A stretch of DNA of 12,840 nt from Bacteroidetes bacterium QH_1_64_81 (GTDB lineage: Bacteria > Bacteroidota > Rhodothermia > Rhodothermales > Salinibacteraceae), in NCBI GenBank assembly GCA_003022655.1, contig PXSX01000174.1:1-12840 (forward strand). The letters run 5' to 3'. The first letter of the stretch is position 1, and each line of letters begins with the position of its first letter. Under the pieces are notes generated by a model that made no database searches, was not told where the DNA came from, and saw only the letters and a list, made by a program, of their open reading frames with translations. The translations under genes and the position numbers were made by a program. Positions 7,366-12,840 of this stretch are shown piece by piece.

Positions 7366-7393
7366 TGATGCGTGAAGACGTGATGCGTGAGGG
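7365..7393. repeat. Degenerate heptamer tandem repeat after the recombinase-like gene
   Basis: Units GTGATGC (7365) and GTGAAGA (7372) are followed by one extra base, then GTGATGC (7380) and GTGAGGG (7387). An exact 11-bp repeat GTGATGCGTGA recurs 15 bp apart. The block starts on the last base of the stop codon, in the spacer between two convergent genes. Confidence 0.5.
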
Positions 7394-7462
7394 TGCTCGT
7401 TCAGGACTGCAGATCCTTTTACATGAGATCGCCCATCGCTCTTCCTCCTGCCCCACCCCCAC

Positions 7463-7490
7463 ATGACTCTCCCCTCATGACTCCGCCTCC
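7463..7490. repeat. Degenerate heptamer repeat in the convergent spacer
   Basis: ATGACTC at 7463 and again at 7477 flank TCCCCTC at 7470, and CGCCTCC follows at 7484, again in a 7-bp phase. It lies 40 bp beyond the porQ stop. I see no clear terminator hairpin for either convergent gene in 7366-7530. Confidence 0.4.
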
Positions 7491-7530
7491 CTCTTCGACA
7501 AACTCAGAACGCCTTGACCCTCCGATTGCC

Positions 7531-8520
7531 TCAGAGGGCCGACAAATCAGCCCGGACGGTAAACTGATGCAGCCCCCCCAGCTCCGACCACGAGTTATAG
7601 GCGTAGTCGACGGCGACCCCCCCGACCACGAGCCCAAATCCGCCCCCCAGCCCGCCCAGGTCGAACTGATCGGCGATGGCGGTGTCCCGGCTGCGGCGAT
7701 GGTTGTAGCCCAGGCGCAGGCGCAGGGCCTCTCCCAGTCGCAGCTCGCCCCCGAACGTCAGGTGCCCCAGCACGTGGTCGAGCGTCGACCCGCCCTCCAC
7801 GCCCGTACCAATTTCGTTCAAGTCGTACGCCGTGAGGGACAATAGCAGCGGCAGGTGGGCCAGGCGCTTGGACACCCCGAGCTGCAGATCGAGGGGCAGC
7901 GTCGGGTCCTTCTTCGCAAACTCATCGATTGAAAATCCGAGGTGGCGGAGCGAGGCCCCCAGCGCAAGCCGGTGAGCAGGCACGCGGTACAGCACCCCGA
8001 GGTCCGCGGCCACCGCCGTGGCCTGTACGCTCTCGAGTTGGGCGTGGAGCAGGTGCACGTTGGCGCCGTACCGCATGCGCGGCCCCAGCGCCCGGGCGGC
8101 CCCGAGCGTGAGCGCCACGTCTCCGGCCGAGAAGGTGCCAGTCCGCTCCCCCCGCTCGTTTCGCTGCTGGATGGCACCCCCCCAGCGCACGAAGCGGAGC
8201 CCGCCGCTGACCGTCGTCCCGAGTCTCTGGGCCGCGTGGCTGTAGGCGAGCGTGCCTGCGTCGATGCCTGCCAGGTGGTTAAGGTAGGAGAGCGACGGGA
8301 TTCGGCTCGTGACCGGGCCGGGGATGGCCGGGTTGTAGAACATCGCGTTCACGTCGCCGTCGGCCACCGCCGTGTACGCCCCGCCCAGGGCGGCCGTGCG
8401 GGCCGAGGCATCGAACCGCAGGAGGGGAAAGCTGGAAAGCGAAGCGCCTGGCTGTGCCATCGCGGGAGACGCGACCAGGCAACACAGCAGGAGCGCCCAA
8501 ACGGGAAGACGAGAACGCAT
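7531..8520 (-). CDS. porQ: PorQ-like type IX secretion system protein
   Basis: PorQ is an outer-membrane beta-barrel protein of the type IX secretion system. It belongs to the cell-surface attachment complex with PorU, PorV and PorZ that processes and anchors cargo carrying a C-terminal signal. The product is 329 residues, a usual length. It starts with a Sec signal peptide MRSRLPVWALLLCCLVASPA, cleaved probably after AMA at about residue 22. Family landmarks follow: a conserved segment with DASARTAALGGAYTAVADGD and NPAI (about 35-66), LSYLNHLAGIDAGTLAYSH, GTFSAGDVALTLGAAR, LPLDLQLGVSKRLAHLPL, and RLRLGYNHRR near the C-terminus before the glycine-rich strand GGLGGGFGLVVGG. The ATG at 8520-8518 fits the signal peptide; no Shine-Dalgarno site is visible. 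No other por gene is in the window, so it is an orphan locus here. It is transcribed away from secA. Confidence 0.88.
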   Translation of the reverse strand: MRSRLPVWALLLCCLVASPAMAQPGASLSSFPLLRFDASARTAALGGAYTAVADGDVNAMFYNPAIPGPVTSRIPSLSYLNHLAGIDAGTLAYSHAAQRLGTTVSGGLRFVRWGGAIQQRNERGERTGTFSAGDVALTLGAARALGPRMRYGANVHLLHAQLESVQATAVAADLGVLYRVPAHRLALGASLRHLGFSIDEFAKKDPTLPLDLQLGVSKRLAHLPLLLSLTAYDLNEIGTGVEGGSTLDHVLGHLTFGGELRLGEALRLRLGYNHRRSRDTAIADQFDLGGLGGGFGLVVGGVAVDYAYNSWSELGGLHQFTVRADLSAL

Positions 8521-8970
8521 TGATCGGGTGGCGAGAACAACAGAGCGTACCAGGTGCGCCCAATGGCCCGGCGCAATGGGGGTTCCGTTCCGGTGCGATC
8601 GCTGTTAAAAGTCTTGTCTCGAAAACCGTCGGGATGGAGGCGCGAGAGCACGGGTGTCTGAATAGCTGCCATGTAGTAGAACGTCAGAGCGCCCACGCTC
8701 CCACGCCCCCATTCCCCCACTCATTTCGGCCTCAATCCATCGATCAGAGGCAGCGGAGCCTCCAGAGGCCGGGGTCGGATTTTAACATGCAATCGCCCTG
8801 GGGGTCCGTTCTTTCTGCCGTGCGAGCGGGAACGCAACCCAGCGCCTCCCGTGGTATCTGTGCTGTATTTATCTGCTGTCCCTCTTCCGGACAGCGCGGA
8901 CACAGCGACCGCCCCCACCGGGGCACGCGTTTCGTCGTCGCTCTTTTCAGGCACGCGCCTTTTCGCACAC
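8521..8970. other. Divergent intergenic region between porQ and secA
   Basis: About 450 bp without a supported gene; it must hold the promoters of both flanking genes. Its most AT-rich point is around TGCTGTATTTATC (about 8861-8873), roughly 100 bp before the secA start, a possible -10 region without a clear partner. The degenerate octamer repeat at 8692-8723 lies inside. The frame of secA is open upstream to 8851, but that part does not resemble SecA. Confidence 0.4.
8692..8723. repeat. Degenerate octamer tandem repeat between porQ and secA
   Basis: Four in-phase 8-bp units, all starting CCCA: CCCACGCT (8692), CCCACGCC (8700), then CCCATTCC at 8708 and CCCACTCA at 8716. It resembles in style the heptamer blocks in the other spacers, but with a period of eight. 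Confidence 0.5.
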
Positions 8971-11900
8971 ATGTTTGAATGGATCAAGAATCTGTTCGGC
9001 GACCCGAACGAGCGGGAGCTCAACAAGCTCTGGCCTATCGTCGAGGAGATTAACGAGCACTACGAGGAGTTCCGGGACCTGACCGACGAGGAGCTCCGCG
9101 CCAAGACCGACGCGTTCCGGACCGAAATTCAAGAGTCCGTCGCCGACATTGAAGAGCGGCAGGACAAAATCCGCGAAAAGCTGAAGCGGGCGCCCGGGCC
9201 GGAGGCCCCCGTCGGGGGAGACGGTCAGGTGGCCGAGCTGGAGGGCGAGAGTCTCTCGCTCGATGAGCGCGACGCTCTGTACGACGAGTTCGACGACCTC
9301 GAAGAGGAGTGGCAGGACACCGTTGAGGACAAGCTGTGGGAGCTGATCCCCGAAGCGTTCGCCGTCATTAAGGAAACGTGCCGCCGCATGCTCGGCGAGA
9401 CGTGGATGGCCGGCGGCTCGAAGATCGAGTGGGACATGGTGCCCTACGACGTGCAGCTCCTCGGGGCCATCGTGCTGCATCAGGGCCGCATTGCCGAGAT
9501 GAAGACCGGGGAAGGCAAGACGCTCGCCGCCGTCATGCCCCTCTATCTCAACGCCCTCGCGGGCCGGGGCTGCCACCTCGTGACGGTGAACGACTACCTC
9601 GCCGAGCGCGACACCGAGTGGATGGGGCCCATCTACGAGTTTCACGGCCTCACGGTCGACTGCATCAACCGCTACGACCCGCACACGCAAGGCCGAAAGG
9701 AGGCCTACGAAGCCGACATCACGTACGGCACCAACAACGAGATCGGCTTCGACTACCTGCGCGACAACTCGTTCGTGGTGCGGCCCGAGCGAGTACCGCG
9801 AGCTGCGCGATCCGGTGGAGCAACTCGTGGAGGCGCAGCGCCGCCTCGTGCGCTCGCTCGTGAAGGAGACGCGCGAGCTGTTGGAGGAGAAGGAGACGGC
9901 CGAAGAGGAGGGCGACAAAAAGCGGGCCCAGGACCTAGAAGATGAAGCCGGCCTGGCCCTCTTCCGCGCCTCCCGCGGTTACCCCAAGAACCGCCAGTTG
10001 CAGAAGCTCCTCAACGAGCCCGGCATGGAGCGCCTGCGACAGAAGACGGAGAACTTCTACCTGCAGGAAAACGCCAAGCGCATGCCGTTCGTCGACCAGG
10101 AGCTCTACTTCTCGGTCGACGAGAAGAAGCAAACCGTGGAGATGACGGAAAAGGGGCAGGAATACATTGCGAAGATCATGGACGAGACGGCGGACCTGTT
10201 CGTCCTGCCCGTCATCGGCGATGAGATTGCCGAGATTGAAGAGGAGCACCAGGAGAAGGTCGAGGAACTGGAACAGGAGCTCCAGAAGCGGGACGATCTC
10301 TCGAAGGAGAAGCGCGAGAACAAGTACATGAACGACAAGCGCCTCCTGGAAAAAGAGCTTCAGGAGAAGAAACGCGAGGTCTACAACACCTATTCGGAGC
10401 GGGCCGAGCGCGTCCACGCCATCGAGCAGCTCCTGAAGGCGTTCACCCTGTACGAGCGCGACACCGAGTACATCGTGCAGGAGGGCAAGGTCCAGATCGT
10501 CGACGAGCACACCGGGCGCGTCATGGAGGGCCGACGCTACTCGGAAGGCCTTCACGAGGCGCTGGAGGCGAAGGAGGAGGTCGAAATCCAAAACGCCACG
10601 CAGACCTACGCGTCCGTTACGCTCCAGAACTACTTCCGCATGTACAGCAAGCTGTCCGGCATGACCGGCACGGCGGAGACGGAAGCCGAGGAGTTCAACG
10701 AGATCTATGACCTCGACGTGGTGGTCGTCCCCACCCACGAGCCGGTGCGCCGCGACGACGAGGACGATCTTGTTTTCCAGACGAAGCGGGAGAAGTACAA
10801 CGCCGTTGTGGAGCAGGTGAAGGAGTACAACCGGCGGGGCCAACCGGTGCTGGTAGGCTCGGCGTCGGTGGAGGTGTCCGAGACCATCAGCCGCATGCTG
10901 AAGCGGGAGAACATCCCTCACAACGTCCTCAACGCCAAGCAGGACCGCGCCAAGCAGGAGGCCGAGATCGTGGCCGAGGCCGGGCAAAAGGGGTCCGTCA
11001 CGATTGCAACCAACATGGCGGGCCGGGGCACCGACATCCAGATCACCGACGAGGTGCGCGAGCTCGGCGGCCTGGCCATCCTCGGCTCCGAGCGGCACGA
11101 GAGCCGTCGCATCGACCTGCAGCTCCGCGGTCGCGCAGGACGGCAGGGCGACCCCGGCGAGAGCCAGTTCTACGTGTCTCTCGAAGACGATCTCATGCGC
11201 CTCTTTGGCTCGGACCGCGTGGCCAAGGTTATGGACAGCATGGGAATTGAGGAAGGCGAGGTCATCACGCACCCGTGGATCAACAAGAGCATCAAGCGGG
11301 CGCAGTCGAAGGTGGAGCAGAACAACTTTGCCATCCGCAAGCGCCAGCTGGAGTACGACGACGTGCTCAACTCGCAGCGCGAGGTCATCTACAAGCGCCG
11401 CCGCGAGGCCCTCACGGGCGAGCGCTTCCACGGGCAGGTCCTCAACATGCTGTACGAGTACGTGGAGGCTCTCGTGGAGCGCCACTACGGGCAGGGCAAC
11501 GTCGCGGGACTGCGGGAGGATTTGCTCCGCACCCTCGCGTTCGACCTGGAGATGAACCGCGAGGAGTTCGTGCAGCTCGGGGAGGACGGCGTCGTGGAGC
11601 ACGTGTACGACGCGGCCACCGACTACTACCAGCAGAAGCGGGCCAACATTGCCCAGCCGTTCTACCAGACGCTGAGCGACCTGAAGCGGGAGCGCGGAGA
11701 CGAGATGATTGAGCAGGTGTTCGTGGACTTCACCGACGGGCAGGACGTGGTGCGCGCGGTGGCGGACGTAGACGAGGCCCTCGACACGAACGGGCAGGAG
11801 ATCAACGAGGCCCTGGAGCGGACGGCGATGCTTCAGACGATCGACGAGAAGTGGACCGACCACCTCCGCGAGCTCGACGAGCTAAAGGAGGGCATCGGCC

Positions 11901-12340
11901 TGCGCTCGTTCGGGCGCAAAGACCCGGTTGTGGAATATAAGATGGAGGCGTTCGACCTCTTTTCCGACATGATGGCCGAGATTGGCCAGGAGGTCGTCTC
12001 CCTCGTCTTCCGCGCCGGGCCGGTGGTCGACGACGAGGTGCAGACCGACGGTCGAGGACCGCAGCAGCGCCTCAGCCAGCGCAACGCCCAGACCCAGCAC
12101 GACTCCGCCCAGCCCGACTACAGCATCGACACCGACGGGCAGCAGGATGGCCAGCAGGGCGGCGAGGCCGCCGAGCGCGATCCCACGACCCAGGAGAAGC
12201 AGCCCGTCACCGTGGCCGACGAGCCGGGCCGCAACGAGTATGTCACCGTCCGCAACAACGCCAACGGCGAGACCACGGAGATGAAGTGGAAGTACGCCAA
12301 GAAGAAGATCAACCAGGGGGGCTGGTCGCTCGTCTCCTGA
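8971..12340 (+). pseudogene. secA: SecA preprotein translocase ATPase, broken by an internal deletion and frameshift
   Basis: SecA is the motor that drives unfolded preproteins through SecYEG. The start at the ATG 8971 gives [20 protein letters not shown], the conserved N-terminus. The first frame has motif I TGEGKT at residues 179-184, [11 protein letters not shown] and [15 protein letters not shown], and stays recognisable to RPE at residue 273 (9787-9789). The SecA sequence then resumes in the next frame at [12 protein letters not shown] (from 9791) and runs to the stop at 12340. This second part has GMTGTAETE, QPVLVGSASVE, NMAGRGTDI and the RGRAGRQGDPG motif. Missing between them is the segment holding the DEAD-box/Walker B motif (DEVDSxLIDEARTPLIISG in relatives), about 40 residues; the lost length must be 3n+2 bases. 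As it stands the message gives a 324-residue dead-end product. The C-terminus lacks the zinc-binding motif and ends NQGGWSLVS, as in other Bacteroidota. An assembly error is possible. Confidence 0.93.
9787..9793 (+). other. Deletion/frameshift junction inside secA
   Basis: The last in-frame SecA codons before the break are CGG CCC GAG (9781-9789); SecA similarity resumes in another frame with GAG TAC CGC (9791-9799). The sequence at the joint, GAGCGAG, contains a GAG on each side, so deletion between short direct repeats is conceivable. Everything before and after is normal SecA. Confidence 0.85.
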
Positions 12341-12360
12341 GGTCAATTTCGAGTGCCGTG

Positions 12361-12386
12361 TCCCGACCACTGTCGGGATCGATTTT
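12361..12386 (+). terminator. Probable secA terminator hairpin
   Basis: TCCCGAC (12361-12367), loop CACT, GTCGGGA (12372-12378) form a perfect 7-bp GC-rich stem 20 bp after the secA stop. A short T run (TTTT, 12383-12386) follows after four other bases, so it is a fair but not ideal intrinsic terminator. Confidence 0.5.
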
Positions 12387-12450
12387 CGAATGTCGAATGA
12401 CGGTGGGCGGCCCCCCATTCGACATTCGCAACTCGCAATTCGCCATTGCC
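12386..12450. repeat. Heptamer repeats in inverted orientation before recN
   Basis: On the plus strand five 7-bp units run in phase from CATTCGA (12416) and CATTCGC (12423) through AACTCGC, AATTCGC and CATTGCC to 12450, one base before the recN ATG. On the left, TCGAATG occurs twice (12386, 12393), which is the same unit inverted. Together they form a perfect 13-bp inverted repeat (12387-12399 with 12416-12428) around a 16-base loop. Confidence 0.65.
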
Positions 12451-12451
12451 G

Positions 12452-12840
12452 ATGCTGCAGTCCTTGTCCGTCCGGGACTACGCCCTGATCGAGGAGCTGG
12501 AGATGGAGTTCGGGAGCGGGCTGAACATCATCACCGGCGCCACCGGGGCGGGCAAGTCGATCCTGATCGGCGCCCTGCGGATGATCCTGGGCGAGCGGGC
12601 GAACACCGACGTGGTGCGCGGCGAGGCGACGAAGGCCGTCGTAGAGGGCATCTTCGACGACGCGGACACCGAGCGCATCCGGGCGGTCCTGGCGGAGAAT
12701 GAGATTCCCATCGGTCCCCTCCCCCGCGTCATCCTGCGCCGCCGCATTACCGAGCGCGGCAGCCGCGGCTTCGTCAACGACACCCCCGCCACGCTCGACG
12801 TGATGCGCGCCGTGGCGGCCGAGCTGATCGACCTGCACGG
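12452..12840 (+). CDS. recN: DNA repair ATPase RecN, N-terminal part, runs off the right edge
   Basis: RecN is an SMC-like ATPase that acts early in repair of double-strand breaks by holding DNA ends or sister duplexes together. The 129 visible codons start MLQSLSVRDYALIEELEMEF, which matches the RecN opening (a first strand, then an LIEE-type segment). Walker A follows as GATGAGKS at residues 29-36, then ALRMILGERA, where relatives have AL-x-LLLGxRA. RRRITERGSRGFVND and ELIDLHG, the region leading to the Q-loop (LHGQHEH in relatives), are also present. The usual RecN P-loop is GETGAGKS; here Glu is Ala. The ATG at 12452 lies directly after the heptamer repeat and has no Shine-Dalgarno site. 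The gene follows secA in the same direction after 111 bp that include a probable terminator, so it likely has its own promoter. The rest of the gene is outside the window. Confidence 0.93.
   Translation, partial: MLQSLSVRDYALIEELEMEFGSGLNIITGATGAGKSILIGALRMILGERANTDVVRGEATKAVVEGIFDDADTERIRAVLAENEIPIGPLPRVILRRRITERGSRGFVNDTPATLDVMRAVAAELIDLH

Noticed and set aside
9781..9800. Programmed frameshift in secA
   Set aside because: A frameshift alone would not explain the absence of the whole Walker B segment, and no slippery sequence or known precedent for SecA is apparent.
9935..11863. 642-codon minus-strand open frame opposite secA
   Set aside because: It lies entirely antisense to well-conserved SecA and its translation is a low-complexity Leu/Val/His-rich shadow.

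Overview
The window looks like chromosomal DNA of a Rhodothermota/Bacteroidota bacterium close to Salinibacter. It is GC-rich. Its SMC and SecA are strongly acidic (long Glu/Asp stretches), as expected for a salt-in halophile. Two gene families point to this lineage: a DUF3078 outer-membrane-type protein and a PorQ-like type IX secretion protein. Shine-Dalgarno sites are generally absent, also common there. No tools were used, so family names rest on reading the translations and taxonomy is an inference.

Layout. Minus strand at the left edge: the first 42 codons of a membrane protein (1-127), then a full-length smc gene (170-3730). From 3731 to 6417 the DNA is mostly debris around one good gene. 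It holds a 5'-truncated C2-like protein (4061-4465, minus), a DUF3078 protein whose proper start is missing (4493-5395, plus), fragments of an OmpA-like domain and probably of a Na+/Ca2+-exchanger-type protein (5388-5911, minus), and a repeat-bearing stretch with no gene. Next are a tyrosine-recombinase-like protein that lacks both catalytic arginines (6418-7365, plus), a porQ-like gene (7531-8520, minus), secA (8971-12340, plus) and the start of recN (12452 to the end, plus).

The housekeeping genes cover chromosome organisation (smc), protein export (secA) and repair of double-strand breaks (recN). PorQ would act at the cell surface on cargo that SecA has exported. These genes are not an operon: they lie in several orientations, separated by spacers filled with degenerate 7-8 bp tandem repeats.

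The most striking observation is that secA is broken. At about 9788-9791 the reading frame changes, and the whole DEAD-box/Walker B segment is absent. SecA is normally essential, so this is either an assembly artefact or a real deletion backed by a second copy. Second is the recombinase relative that has lost both catalytic arginines while its frame and fold look intact. I found no CRISPR array, tRNA, rRNA, intact transposase or convincing new multi-gene system.
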